A stretch of DNA of 64,000 bases from Clostridium sp. DL-VIII (GCF_000230835.1 NZ_CM001240.1:1062501-1126500), one strand, 5' to 3'. Counted from the first letter of the stretch, positions 1-9,700 are shown. Made by a program: numbers and translations. The notes: generated by a model from the sequence alone, not told the origin.

Positions 1-730
<730 letters not shown>

Positions 731-757
731 AGTAAATACAATTAATTAGATACTAAT

Positions 758-806
758 AAACAGCATCACCAGAGAATATATTTTATCTAATGGTGATACT
801 GTTTTT
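758..806. terminator. Terminator between convergent genes
   Basis: A 13-bp stem with one mismatch pairs 758-770 with 792-804 and runs into a T tract at 802-806. It lies between the convergent GH1 and merR genes and probably serves both. Confidence 0.75.
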
Positions 807-809
807 ATA

Positions 810-1268
810 TTAGGCAAGCTTATGTATTTTCTTAGATTTTTCTCTAACATATCTAATATCAGCTGGAATATCTTTTTCTTGCATTTCTTTTGGAACAGAG
901 GTTGTACCAGCAGATTTTGCTGTTTCATAATACCAGCATTTGTATCTTAATACATTAAGGGTTTCTTGCAATTGAGATATTTGAGATTCTACTGTTTTTC
1001 GTTGTTCTTGAAACATATTTAAGCGCTGGTCAATTGTTTCATCGCCTTGCATTACCCATTCAATAAAAGTCTTAATATCCTTAATTGACATACCGGTTTT
1101 TTTTAAACAGTCTATCATGAACAGCCACTCAAAATCGGAATCTTTAAACATTCGTGTGCCACTTTCGCTACGTTCTACAAATGGGAGTAAGCCTTCTTTG
1201 GCATAAAAACGAAGAGTATATGGGGAAATATTTATTTTTTTTGATATATCACTGATTGTATAATACAT
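810..1268 (-). CDS. MerR-family regulator, AdhR-like
   Basis: This 152-residue DNA-binding protein has an N-terminal MerR winged helix (YTISDISKKINISPYTLRFY, about residues 2-22) and a long dimerisation helix. It lacks the cysteines of metal sensors, so it resembles AdhR/NmlR-type regulators of aldehyde or electrophile stress (family knowledge). I chose ATG at 1268, with AGGAGG just upstream, over an in-frame start 42 bases earlier. It is divergent from the alcohol dehydrogenase at 1410, with a MerR-type promoter between them. A paralogue lies at 18570-19031. The ligand is unknown. Confidence 0.9.
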   Translation of the reverse strand: MYYTISDISKKINISPYTLRFYAKEGLLPFVERSESGTRMFKDSDFEWLFMIDCLKKTGMSIKDIKTFIEWVMQGDETIDQRLNMFQEQRKTVESQISQLQETLNVLRYKCWYYETAKSAGTTSVPKEMQEKDIPADIRYVREKSKKIHKLA

Positions 1269-1318
1269 GAGTTTCCTCCTAAAAATAAGAAAATAGAAAA
1301 TAAAAATCAAAATAAGTC

Positions 1319-1349
1319 TTGACTTAGAGTCGACTATTAAGTTTAAGAT
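1319..1349 (+). promoter_or_regulatory. MerR-type promoter and operator
   Basis: A -35 box TTGACT (1319-1324) and a -10-like TAAGAT (1344-1349) are 19 bp apart. The over-long spacer overlaps the dyad CTTAGAGTCGACTATTAAG (1323-1341). This is the classic layout of promoters that MerR proteins twist into activity, and it points at the alcohol dehydrogenase downstream. Confidence 0.8.
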
Positions 1350-1409
1350 GATTATATCACATAGAAAAATATGTGTAAATTTTCATAATAAATTTTAGGA
1401 GGAAAAACT

Positions 1410-2579
1410 ATGAGTTTTAATATGTATGTACCTACAAAAATTTTATTTGGGGCTGGAATGCTTAATGTGCTTCATGAACAGGAATTACCAGGAAAAAAGG
1501 CAATGATTGTGATATCTAATGGAAAATCTACAAGAGCAAATGGTTACTTAAGCCGCACAGAAGATGAGCTTAAGAAGGCTGGGATAGAATCAGTTGTATT
1601 TGATAAGGTTGAGCCTAATCCGGTAAAGGACACAGTAATGGAAGGTGCTGCTTTTGCAAAAGAAAATGCTTGTGACTTTGTAGTAGCTCTAGGCGGTGGA
1701 AGCTGCATTGACTCTGCTAAAGCTATGGCAGTAATGGCAACAAATGAAGGAGATTTATGGGATTATATTGGAAGTGGAACAGGCAAAGGTAAATCTGTAA
1801 CAAATAAGCCATTACCTATAGTAGCTATAAGCACAACTGCAGGAACAGGATCTGAAGCAGATGCAGGATGTGTAGTGACAAATCCCGAAACAAATGAAAA
1901 AGTTGGATTAAAGACACCGCTTATTTTTCCGGTATTATGTATAGAAGATCCAGAACTTATGATAAGTGTTCCAAAGAACTTTACTGCATATCAAGGATTT
2001 GATGCATTAAGTCATAGCTTAGAAGGATATGTGTCTAAGTTTGCAAATCTTATGAGTGATATGTATGCAATTACTGCAATAGAAAATGCTGGACGTTATC
2101 TTGCCCGTGCTGTTAAAGATGGTAATGATATAGAAGCCAGAGAACGTGTAGCATTTGCAAATATTTTATCTGGAACTGTTATGTGTGTTGGAACAACTTC
2201 AAGCCAGCATTCCCTTGAACATGCATTATCAGCGTATCATCCAAATCTTCCACATGGAGCAGGGCTTATAATGCTATGCCGTGCTTATTTTACAAATATC
2301 ATTGAAAAGCATGTGTGTGATGAACGTTTCATACGCATGGCAAAGGCAATGGGTATGGAAGAAGCTAGTGATCCAATGGACTTTATTAAAGTGCTAAATA
2401 AACTGTTAGATGACTGTGATGTAGCAGCTTTAAAGATGAGTGATTATGGAATTTCTCCAGATGAATTCCCTAAGATGGCAGATAATGCAATGGGACCAAT
2501 GGGAGGTTTGTTTGCTTGTGACCGTGTAAAACTGACTCGTGAAGATTGTATTTCTATTTACCAAAAATCTTATAAATAA
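1410..2579 (+). CDS. Iron-containing alcohol dehydrogenase
   Basis: This 389-residue group III Fe-type alcohol dehydrogenase reduces aldehydes or ketones with NAD(P)H in the cytoplasm. GGGSCIDSAKA (about 95-105) is the cofactor motif. Metal ligands fit D198, H202, H267 and H282, and the extra active-site His (H271) is present. The start has an AGGAGG site 9 bases upstream. It is the only gene behind the MerR promoter at 1319-1349. It belongs to the FucO/propanediol-dehydrogenase side of the family and is less like the two butanol-dehydrogenase-type paralogues at 7875 and 20055. The substrate cannot be read from sequence. Confidence 0.95.
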   Translation: MSFNMYVPTKILFGAGMLNVLHEQELPGKKAMIVISNGKSTRANGYLSRTEDELKKAGIESVVFDKVEPNPVKDTVMEGAAFAKENACDFVVALGGGSCIDSAKAMAVMATNEGDLWDYIGSGTGKGKSVTNKPLPIVAISTTAGTGSEADAGCVVTNPETNEKVGLKTPLIFPVLCIEDPELMISVPKNFTAYQGFDALSHSLEGYVSKFANLMSDMYAITAIENAGRYLARAVKDGNDIEARERVAFANILSGTVMCVGTTSSQHSLEHALSAYHPNLPHGAGLIMLCRAYFTNIIEKHVCDERFIRMAKAMGMEEASDPMDFIKVLNKLLDDCDVAALKMSDYGISPDEFPKMADNAMGPMGGLFACDRVKLTREDCISIYQKSYK

Positions 2580-2731
2580 TTAGGTTCTTTTAATTCGATA
2601 TGAAAATAAATATTTAAATCTAATAATGAAAAATTAAGATTTATTATAATCTTATTAGATTTATATCAGACTTTAAAAGTTCTATTAAATTAACCATTTT
2701 ATGCTAGTTCAAATTATAATTCAAGGATATT

Positions 2732-2775
2732 TTGTGCATTTTATATTATAAAAATTTCTAATATAAAATGCACAA
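2732..2775. repeat. 17-bp perfect inverted repeat
   Basis: Arms 2732-2748 and 2759-2775 are perfect complements around a 10-base loop, in the gap before the secreted flavodoxin gene. No T tract follows, so it looks more like an operator or mRNA-leader hairpin than a terminator. Confidence 0.6.
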
Positions 2776-2820
2776 GGTGTTAACATAACATAACCTATAA
2801 AAATAAAGGGAGATGTCATA

Positions 2821-3609
2821 ATGAAAAAATTAAAAAGGTTACTTGCAAGCTTTTTTACATTACTGATATTATTCTCAATAGTACCCATTGCGGCACATGC
2901 GGAATGGAAAAGTAATTCCGCAGGATGGTGGTATACAGAAGGAAGTTCATGGGCTACAGGATGGAGAAATATTGATGGAAATTGGTATTATTTTTATTCC
3001 GATGGGTATATGGCAAGTGACACAACAATTGATGGATATTATGTAAATTCAAATGGAGTATGGATAAGTACTAATAATAGTAATAAAACAAATGATAAAA
3101 GTCAAGTTGCAAACGTATCTACTTCAACAAAGACTAAGGATGGATCAAAAAAGATTCTTATTGCATATTTTTCACAAACTGGAACTACAGAAAAAGCAGC
3201 TAAGAGAATTCAGGAACTCACTAAAGGTGATATTGTTCAAATTAAAACAGTGACGCCATACCCTGATAGTTATCAACAATTAACTGAGGTTGCTAAAAAG
3301 GAAAAAGACGATAATGCTAGACCAAAGTTAGCGACGAAAGTAGAAAATATGAATGATTATGATGCGATTTTTATTGGTTACCCGATTTGGTGGCATACAG
3401 CACCAATGGCAATAGATACATTCCTTGAATCATATAATTTGTCGGGAAAGACTGTTGTTCCTTTCTGTACAAGTTCAGCAAGTAATATTGCAGAAAGTAT
3501 GGGAGCAATTAACACTCTTTGTCCAAAGTCAAACATATTGGAAGGATTAAGAGCAAATGATATAGATGATATTGAACCGTGGTTGAAAAAAATAGGTGTT
3601 ACTAGTTAA
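2821..3609 (+). CDS. Secreted wall-repeat/flavodoxin fusion protein
   Basis: This 262-residue protein has three parts. Residues 1-27 are a signal peptide ending AHA. Residues about 30-80 are choline-binding-type repeats (GWWYTEG, GWRNIDGNWYYF) that hold proteins to the cell wall. From about residue 110 there is a flavodoxin domain (KKILIAYFSQTGTTEKAAKR, FMN phosphate loop) with the conserved WWHTAP segment. It is expected outside the membrane, bound to wall polymer, which is unusual for an FMN electron carrier. The domain is nearly the same as that of the lipoprotein at 16282. The redox partner is unknown. Confidence 0.88.
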   Translation: MKKLKRLLASFFTLLILFSIVPIAAHAEWKSNSAGWWYTEGSSWATGWRNIDGNWYYFYSDGYMASDTTIDGYYVNSNGVWISTNNSNKTNDKSQVANVSTSTKTKDGSKKILIAYFSQTGTTEKAAKRIQELTKGDIVQIKTVTPYPDSYQQLTEVAKKEKDDNARPKLATKVENMNDYDAIFIGYPIWWHTAPMAIDTFLESYNLSGKTVVPFCTSSASNIAESMGAINTLCPKSNILEGLRANDIDDIEPWLKKIGVTS

Positions 3610-3794
3610 ATTGAATGAGAAAAATAGGAAAATGAGTTGTTATTAAATTATCAAGATGAATTCATGAATACAGCAGATAATGAGCTGGAGTAATGAAGAT
3701 TTGTTTATATATAATCGTAAATAGATGACATTTAGTAACTGAATTTCTAGTTATTCAAAATTTTATAAATGACTAAAGGAGGAAGAAACTAATA

Positions 3795-4478
3795 ATGAAA
3801 AAGATTTTATTGGCTATGCTATGTTTCATAATGGCACTTTTCATTGTAGGCTGTGGTAGTATTGGTGGTAAGTCCCAAAACGCTGAGCAAGGAAAAGTTA
3901 CTTCAGCAGATAAAACTGAGACTGGCACGGATAATTCAAGTGACGGTAATACGTCAAATTCAAATAGTTCTACTTCCATAAAGAATAAGGATGGAGCAAA
4001 AAATATTCTTGTAGCATACTTTTCACATTCTGGAAATACAAAAGTGATTGCAGATCAAATTCACGAAACTGTTGGAGGAGATATTTTCGAAATTAAGCCA
4101 GTAGATACATATCCTACGAATTATAATGAAGTTGTAGATCAAGCAAAGAAGGAACAAGAAGAGAATTTTAGACCAAAACTTGCAACAAAGGTTGACAACA
4201 TTGATTCGTATGATGTGATTTTTGTTGGATATCCTGATTGGTGGGGAACTATGCCAATGCCAGTATTTACTTTTTTAGAACAATATAATTTATCAGGAAA
4301 AACCATTGTTCCATTTTGTACTCATGAAGGGAGCGGTTTAGGCAGAAGTGTAGATGACATCAAGAAAACTTGTCCTCAGTCAACGATTTTAGAAGGTCTG
4401 GCAGTACGTGGAAGTAACGTAAACAAAGCAAATAAAGATGTTTCAGATTGGCTGAAGAAAATAGGGATGTCAAAATAA
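3795..4478 (+). CDS. Flavodoxin-domain lipoprotein
   Basis: This 227-residue protein starts with a lipoprotein signal, lipobox FIVGC with lipidated Cys20, then a Ser/Asn/Asp-rich linker to about residue 68 and a flavodoxin domain (NILVAYFSHSGNTKVIADQI). It should be anchored to the outer face of the membrane and bind FMN. It is the second exported flavodoxin in tandem with the wall-bound one at 2821, but more diverged from it than the copy at 16282. The start has an AAAGGAGG site. A LysR gene follows, so this pair may be its target. Confidence 0.9.
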   Translation: MKKILLAMLCFIMALFIVGCGSIGGKSQNAEQGKVTSADKTETGTDNSSDGNTSNSNSSTSIKNKDGAKNILVAYFSHSGNTKVIADQIHETVGGDIFEIKPVDTYPTNYNEVVDQAKKEQEENFRPKLATKVDNIDSYDVIFVGYPDWWGTMPMPVFTFLEQYNLSGKTIVPFCTHEGSGLGRSVDDIKKTCPQSTILEGLAVRGSNVNKANKDVSDWLKKIGMSK

Positions 4479-4602
4479 TAAAAGAAACAGGAGCTTGGAA
4501 TATATGAAAAAATAATGTTAGCAAAATTCATCATGATTACTGACAGTTTTAAGGGAAAGTGAGGTATATGAAATATGGGTAGCAATGGAAGGATGTTTTT
4601 TT

Positions 4603-5505
4603 ATGTACAATAAACAGTTGGAAACTTTTATACAAGTAGCAGAGGCTGGGAGTTTTTCTAAAGCTGCTGAAATTTTATATATTACACCTACTGCGGTTAC
4701 CAAACAAATTAATATTCTAGAATCTAGTCTGGAATTACAATTGTTTGTAAGGACTCATAGGGGGCTTACATTAACAGAGGCTGGAAAATCTCTATATGCA
4801 GACGCAAATTACATCATTAAGTATTCAAAAGAATCTATTGATAGAGCAAAAAAAGCTATGGAAGAGAAAAATATAAATACAATTAGGATTGGAACATCAT
4901 TGATGACACCGAGCAGCATTTTAATGGATTTATGGCCAAAGATTCATGAACTTTGCCCAAATTTGAAGGCTCAATTGGTTTCATTTGAAAACACTCCTGA
5001 AAACGCAAGAGAAATTCTCATGCATCTTGGACAAAACATCGATTTGGTGCCCGGCGTTTTTGATGGGGAATTTCTAAATCAACGAAAATGTGCGGCGCAG
5101 GAACTTTCAAGAAAGAAAATTTGCTGTGCGGTATCTATACATCATAGGTTAGCTGCAAAAAGTAAGCTGACAATTCAAGATTTGTTTGGTGAAAACCTGA
5201 TGTTGATTAGAAGAGGATGGAACAGTTATATTGATATTATGAGAGATGATATTTGGAAAAATTATCCCGAAATTACAATAAAAGATTTCTCGTTTTATGA
5301 TGTGAATGTGTTCAATCAGTGTGGAAATAGCAATGATGTCTTAATGGTATTTGATTATTGGGAGAATGTTCATCCATTATTGAAAATTATTCCAGTAGAA
5401 TGGAACTATGAAATTCCATTTGGATTGCTGTATTCACCAACTCCGTCTGAACATGTCCGTTCATTTATACAGGCTGTTTCTCAGATTTTTGAAGTAGAAG
5501 AATAA
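4603..5505 (+). CDS. LysR-family transcriptional regulator
   Basis: This 300-residue protein has the LysR winged helix at residues 1-60 (FIQVAEAGSFSKAAEILYIT) and a substrate-binding domain after about 90. I prefer ATG at 4603, with GGAAGG 10 bases upstream, over the ATG at 4585, which has no good ribosome site. It follows the two exported flavodoxins on the same strand after a 124-bp gap and ends in a strong hairpin. The target and co-inducer are unknown; the flavodoxins are the obvious candidates. Confidence 0.92.
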   Translation: MYNKQLETFIQVAEAGSFSKAAEILYITPTAVTKQINILESSLELQLFVRTHRGLTLTEAGKSLYADANYIIKYSKESIDRAKKAMEEKNINTIRIGTSLMTPSSILMDLWPKIHELCPNLKAQLVSFENTPENAREILMHLGQNIDLVPGVFDGEFLNQRKCAAQELSRKKICCAVSIHHRLAAKSKLTIQDLFGENLMLIRRGWNSYIDIMRDDIWKNYPEITIKDFSFYDVNVFNQCGNSNDVLMVFDYWENVHPLLKIIPVEWNYEIPFGLLYSPTPSEHVRSFIQAVSQIFEVEE

Positions 5506-5510
5506 AAAAT

Positions 5511-5595
5511 AAAGTGAAACTTTTCAGGTGGAGTTTTATACTCCACCTGAATTTAGTTGAAGCTATCCAGGATATAGCAACAGTTATCGCCAACT
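5511..5595 (+). repeat. Structured repeat R1, copy a (contains hairpin)
   Basis: A perfect 12-bp stem (5523-5534 with 5540-5551) ends the LysR transcript. The surrounding sequence, from AAAGTGAAAC through the TATCCAGGA and GTTATCGCC segments, recurs at 19288-19490. It is a repeat with conserved hairpins rather than a plain terminator; this copy is cut short and runs into repeat R2. Confidence 0.6.
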
Positions 5596-5708
5596 TGAAG
5601 AATCCGCGATTGTTTTTTGATTTTTTTGAGTTACAACCTTTAGGTTGATACTGGAAAACTTATTGAAACTTCTGTTAATTCTTAAATCTACTTATAATAA
5701 AATGCAAA
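5595..5708 (+). repeat. Direct repeat R2, copy a
   Basis: About 110 bp nearly identical to 7716-7828, including the dyad AACCTTTAGGTT and a TATAAT box. Copy b is the upstream region of the alcohol dehydrogenase at 7875; this copy has no intact gene behind it, only an esterase remnant, suggesting a duplicated promoter. Confidence 0.65.
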
Positions 5709-5785
5709 GAAAGAATTAGTTATAAGACAATAAGGCAATATGATAAATAAAATATAATTATAAGTATGTCTAGTGGTTATTATGA

Positions 5786-6019
5786 AAAAGTAATAAATCG
5801 CATAATTATCAGAAAAATTCTTTAGTAGAAGATACTAATTTACCTGGTATTAAGGAAAGTGATGATAATATGATGGTAGGTAAAACAAAATTAATACCAA
5901 AGAATTATTATAAAGATGTAAATGAAGAAGGGACAATTGTCAGAGTAGATTATGATAATAAAAGTTATGCAGGAACCAAGGAAAGAATCTCAAACCCTGC
6001 ATACGTTTATCTTGCTTGA
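5786..6019 (+). pseudogene. Esterase N-terminal remnant
   Basis: An open stretch with no start, preceded by ATGAAAAAG then a stop, encodes a peptide containing EEGTIVRVDYDN and ending NPAYVYLA before TGA. This resembles the N-terminal part of secreted feruloyl/acetylxylan-type esterases, where AYVYLP leads into the hydrolase fold. The rest is missing. The tail overlaps the MerR-type promoter at 6012-6042, so that promoter may have replaced the missing part. Identification is from memory of the family and moderate. Confidence 0.45.
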
Positions 6020-6042
6020 GAGTTGACTCTAAGGTGTACACT
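6012..6042 (+). promoter_or_regulatory. MerR-type promoter and operator
   Basis: TTGCTT (6012-6017) and TACACT (6037-6042) are 19 bp apart over the dyad CTTGAGAGTTGACTCTAAG. The half-sites AGAGT and ACTCT match those at 1323-1341 and 15337-15354. It faces the alpha/beta hydrolase gene at 6195. Confidence 0.75.
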
Positions 6043-6194
6043 AGTTTTATAAATCAATAAGAATTGTTGGTAGTTAATTTTATATGAAAAAATTTGAAAA
6101 GTATCGGATTTAGTTAACGCATAGAGGGTAGTAAGTAATATAGAAAATGTTTATCCACTTACTTTATTATAAATTAAAAATGGAGGAATTAATT

Positions 6195-7223
6195 ATGTCA
6201 AAGATGTTATATAAAGATATACCCGTTGAAGATTTACTAACAATTAATGATAATCCATGGGGATTAGTATATCAAGGTGCTATCACTAAGAATGAATTTG
6301 GTAAAGTCAATATTCACCCAATAAGCTATGTATTAAATGGTTTGAAAATTGCTGCTAATGTTTATACACCAGCTGATTATGATGCATCCAAGAAGAACCC
6401 TGCAATTATAGTTGCACACCCTAATGGTGGGGTTAAGGAACAAGTCGCTGGATTATATGGTCAGCATTTAGCTGAAAATGGTTATATCACTATCGTTTCC
6501 GACGCTTCATATCAAGGTGCAAGTGAAGGGCAACCTCGTAATGTTGATAAACCTCAGTTCCGTGTCGAAGATATCCATGGTATGGCAGATATTATTTCCA
6601 TCTATCCTGGTGTTGACTCAGAACGCATTGGAATATTCGGTATTTGCGGTGGGGGTGGTTACACTTTAAGAGCCGCTCAAACCGACAAGCGCTTCAAAGT
6701 GGTTGTTACTTTGAGTGCGTTTAACAGTGGACTTGTTCGTCGCAATGGTTTTCTAGATTCTCAAATAGACACTATCCAAGAACGATTGCAACAAGCTACA
6801 GCTGCTCGTGCACAAGAATCTGCCGGTGGAGAGGTATTATACTCAGCTGACCTATTAGATCTCACAGATGAACAAGCAAAAGCGTTACCATATGATCTTT
6901 ATCGTGAGGGTTACGAATATTATGGCAGAACTCATAAACATCCAAACTCTACATTCAAATACACTTTAAGTAGTCTTCTAGATTTGTTTACGTTCGATGC
7001 TTCAGAGAGTATGGATCTTATCAACCAACCATTACTGATGATGGTCGGAAGCATTGCTGATACTTTCTATTTAACTGAAAAAGCATTTGCTGCAGCAACA
7101 GGTACGAACGATAAGGATTTGTTCTTCATCAAGGGAGCTACTCATATCCAAACATATTGGAAACCAGAATACGTTGCTCAAGCGGTAGAAAAAGGAGTAG
7201 ATTTCTTTGATAAACGTCTCTAA
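6195..7223 (+). CDS. Alpha/beta hydrolase, dienelactone-hydrolase-like
   Basis: This cytoplasmic hydrolase of 342 residues has the fold signature VAHPNGG near residue 75 and a nucleophile elbow FGICGGGGY in which Cys takes the usual Ser place, as in dienelactone hydrolases. A late Asp (MMVGSIADTF) and a His (KGATHIQTYW) complete a likely triad. I chose ATG at 6195 with GGAGG nine bases upstream; the frame is open 48 bases further 5'. Codon choice (CGT, CGC, GCC) is richer in GC than the neighbours, hinting at transfer from another Firmicute. The substrate is unknown. Confidence 0.85.
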   Translation: MSKMLYKDIPVEDLLTINDNPWGLVYQGAITKNEFGKVNIHPISYVLNGLKIAANVYTPADYDASKKNPAIIVAHPNGGVKEQVAGLYGQHLAENGYITIVSDASYQGASEGQPRNVDKPQFRVEDIHGMADIISIYPGVDSERIGIFGICGGGGYTLRAAQTDKRFKVVVTLSAFNSGLVRRNGFLDSQIDTIQERLQQATAARAQESAGGEVLYSADLLDLTDEQAKALPYDLYREGYEYYGRTHKHPNSTFKYTLSSLLDLFTFDASESMDLINQPLLMMVGSIADTFYLTEKAFAAATGTNDKDLFFIKGATHIQTYWKPEYVAQAVEKGVDFFDKRL

Positions 7224-7284
7224 TCAGTATAGCAATAGTAGGATGTGAAATATGCAATAAAAAGGCTGGAAAAATCTGAGCTGT

Positions 7285-7328
7285 CCCACGAAAGTTGGAT
7301 CAATAACCTAACTTTCGTGGGGCTTTTT
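7285..7328 (+). terminator. Strong rho-independent terminator
   Basis: A perfect 12-bp stem (7285-7296 with 7310-7321) is followed by a T tract at 7324-7328. It ends the hydrolase transcript. Confidence 0.85.
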
Positions 7329-7377
7329 AATGACTTTAGTCAGTTTCACTCGTTTAACATGTAGAATGGAGTTTTTT

Positions 7378-7464
7378 ATGTCTAATGACGATAAGAGTTT
7401 ATCTCACGAACAACGGAATAGTAAGCATCATATAGCGTTCATTTCAAAGTATAGAAAAAATAAT
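7378..7464 (+). pseudogene. IS200-type transposase N-terminal remnant
   Basis: The frame encodes SLSHEQRNSKHHIAFISKYR, matching the start of IS200/IS605 TnpA proteins (SLSH...KYHIVF.PKYR). The similarity ends near 7464 and nothing of the catalytic HUH/Tyr part follows. A dead fragment. Confidence 0.6.
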
Positions 7465-7660
7465 CTATGCTTTTTTAGTAGTGTAGTTTATGTCTGTGAA
7501 GAATACACAATAACTATATTCTTCATCTTTTTTATTATTGAAAATATCATTTAGAACAAAACCAATATTGTCGGCTTTTTTCGCATACATTAAGAATTTT
7601 TTCAAATTGCTCAAAATCTGCAACAGCAGTGTGTATCGCAATCAAGACAAGATATTTTTG
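7465..7660 (-). pseudogene. Frameshifted coding remnant, family unknown
   Basis: On the minus strand one frame reads VADFEQFEKILN and a second, after a shift, reads MYAKKADNIGFVLNDIF up to a stop at 7465-7467. The protein-like composition suggests a decayed gene tail. I do not recognise the family. Confidence 0.3.
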
Positions 7661-7715
7661 ATTTAGGAACACAGAAGCTATAAACAACAGTCTGTGAATG
7701 AAAGATGAGTAGTAA

Positions 7716-7828
7716 TTGAAGAATCCACGACTGTTTTGTGTATTTTTTTAAGTTACAACCTTTAGGTTGATACTGGAGAACTTATTGAAACTTCTGTTTA
7801 TTATCTGATCTACTTATAATAAAACTGT
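7716..7828 (+). promoter_or_regulatory. Repeat R2 copy b: upstream region of adh
   Basis: Second copy of the repeat at 5595-5708, here directly upstream of the dehydrogenase at 7875. It contains the near-palindrome AACCTTTAGGTT and a TATAAT box with a TTCTGT -35-like hexamer 17 bp before it. The half-site AGGTT also occurs in the operators near 19.1-19.2 kb. Confidence 0.5.
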
Positions 7829-7874
7829 AAAGAGAGAGGATGATTAAACAAGAATGGAGTGCGTTAAATAAAAT

Positions 7875-9044
7875 ATGAATAATTTTATTTTTGAGAATAC
7901 GACAAAAATTTATTTTGGACGAGGTTGTGTAAAAGAATATCTTGCAAATGCTCTTTCAGATTATGGAGATAATGTTATGTTTGCCTATGGAAGTGAGGAT
8001 ATTAAACAAAATGGAATCTATGGTGAAGTTATGGAGATACTCAATGCAGCTAGAAAGAATGTCATTGAGTTTTCAAATATTATGCCTAATCCTACTTACG
8101 AAAAGGTATTGGAGGGGACAGCACTGGCAAAAGAAAATGCTGTAGAGTTTATACTTGGTGTTGGTGGTGAAGATGTTTTGGATTGCTGTAAGGCTATTTC
8201 TATGGCGGTTGTTTCAACAGAGGATGTATGGAATAAGTATTGGGGAAAGATGAGTGTTATAGATTTTGAACCACTACCTCTTGGTGTAATTGTAACAGTT
8301 GCTGGTACTGGAAGTGAGATGAACGGCTGTGCAACAATCACTAATGAAAAGTATAAAGTGAAAACAGGTCGTGATTATCTAAAATGCAATCCAAAGTTTG
8401 CTATGATTGACCCAGAATATACATACAGTGTATCAGCGGATAAGATGGTGTCTGGTGGGTTCGATACTTTAACTCATATCATGGAGACTTATTTCAGCGA
8501 ACCAAATGAAGATAATGTTTCTGATGATATTTCAGAGGCGCTGATGCGAAGTGTTATCCGCAATCTGCGCACAGCAATCAAAAATCCAAAAGATTATACG
8601 GCTCGAAGTAATCTAATGTGGGCATGCACCATGTCCGAGAATCGTATCATTAAGCTAGGCAAGAAGGTGACTTTTGAAGTTCATAATATTGGGAATCAAC
8701 TGGATGCTTATACAAACTGCAACCATGGCTGCGGTATAGCAGTCATAGGCCCGGTTTATTATCAACATATCTATTCCTACGACCTTTATAAGTTTGCTCG
8801 CTTTGCTCGAAATGTCTGGAACATTAAAGTAGAAGGAAAGACAGAAGATGAACTAGCAAGAGCAGGCATTGAGGCACTTTCTGATTTCATAAAAGAAATT
8901 GGATTGCCTTCAACACTTCATGAGCTTGGTAATATTGATAAGGACCTGCTAAAGCAGATTGCGGACTCTTGCAAAATCTCTGCTGAAAGTTATAAGAAGA
9001 TGACCAACCAAGAAATATTGAAAATTTTAGAAGAATGTTATTAA
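7875..9044 (+). CDS. Fe-type alcohol dehydrogenase, divergent active site
   Basis: This 389-residue protein is a butanol-dehydrogenase-type paralogue of 20055. Metal ligands D197, H201, H270 and H284 are kept with normal spacing. Two usually fixed features are changed: the cofactor motif GGGS reads GGED (about 97-100), and the conserved active-site His four residues after H270 is Asn274. The frame is intact and AVAGTGSEM-like and SGGFDTLTH segments are normal, so it is probably expressed, but cofactor use or activity may differ. It follows repeat R2b and precedes an FMN-reductase gene on the same strand. Confidence 0.88.
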   Translation: MNNFIFENTTKIYFGRGCVKEYLANALSDYGDNVMFAYGSEDIKQNGIYGEVMEILNAARKNVIEFSNIMPNPTYEKVLEGTALAKENAVEFILGVGGEDVLDCCKAISMAVVSTEDVWNKYWGKMSVIDFEPLPLGVIVTVAGTGSEMNGCATITNEKYKVKTGRDYLKCNPKFAMIDPEYTYSVSADKMVSGGFDTLTHIMETYFSEPNEDNVSDDISEALMRSVIRNLRTAIKNPKDYTARSNLMWACTMSENRIIKLGKKVTFEVHNIGNQLDAYTNCNHGCGIAVIGPVYYQHIYSYDLYKFARFARNVWNIKVEGKTEDELARAGIEALSDFIKEIGLPSTLHELGNIDKDLLKQIADSCKISAESYKKMTNQEILKILEECY

Positions 9045-9099
9045 TAAATGGTTATAGGTTGCCTTGATTAACCTAAATGTATTATATAAGGAGAAATCA

Positions 9100-9630
9100 A
9101 TGAGAAAAGTATTAGTTTTATCAGGAAGCCCAAGAAAAGGAGGTAATTCAGACACTTTATGTGATCAGTTTATAAATGGGGCAGAGGAGTCAGGTAATTT
9201 TGTCACTAAGATTTATATAAGGGATTGTAAAATTGGAAGTTGTAATGCCTGTTATGCCTGTAAAAAAAGCAGTATCTGTGTGCAGAAGGATGACATGACT
9301 AATATTCTTCAGCAGATGATAGATGCAGATATCATCGTTTTAGCTACACCTGTATATTTTTATTCTATGGATGGCCAGATGAAAACACTGATAGATCGTA
9401 CATTGCCGCGCTATATGGAAATTAGGGGTAAAGATTTTTACTTTATTGCAACTGCAGCTGCAGGTAAGAGTTCAATGGAGCGTACCATCGATAGTTTGCG
9501 TGGATTTACAGATTGTCTTCCAATGTCTCATGTAAAAGGTGTAATTTATGGAGCAGGTGCTTGGCAGCTTGGAGATATTCAAGGCAATAAAGCAATGCAG
9601 GAAGCATATAAAGCAGGGAAAAATGCATAA
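9100..9630 (+). CDS. NAD(P)H-dependent FMN reductase-like protein
   Basis: A 176-residue flavodoxin-like oxidoreductase with the FMN loop SGSPRKGGNSDTL near the N-terminus and a Cys-rich stretch (CKIGSCNACYACKK) as in iron-sulfur-flavoprotein relatives. TPVYFYSMDGQMK is the second FMN-contact segment. I chose ATG at 9100, with AAGGAG eight bases before it, over an upstream start at 9064. It lies 55 bp after the divergent dehydrogenase and 70 bp before the MFS gene. It likely reduces quinones, nitro compounds or flavins in the cytoplasm. Confidence 0.88.
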   Translation: MRKVLVLSGSPRKGGNSDTLCDQFINGAEESGNFVTKIYIRDCKIGSCNACYACKKSSICVQKDDMTNILQQMIDADIIVLATPVYFYSMDGQMKTLIDRTLPRYMEIRGKDFYFIATAAAGKSSMERTIDSLRGFTDCLPMSHVKGVIYGAGAWQLGDIQGNKAMQEAYKAGKNA

Positions 9631-9700
9631 GAATATGTAAAGTTTTAACAGATGAACTAAAGTTATGAATTTACAAAAGTAGAGGAGAATGTAGAATATA

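Noticed and set aside
7330..7554. 74-codon ORF as a real gene
   Set aside because: Only its middle matches a transposase N-terminus; the start is in a terminator and the end is random hydrophobic sequence.
7875..9044. Loss of a metal ligand in the divergent alcohol dehydrogenase
   Set aside because: The Asn274 position first looked like a ligand. By spacing to the last ligand (14 residues, as in FucO), H270 and H284 are the ligands and both are present; only the extra active-site His is changed.
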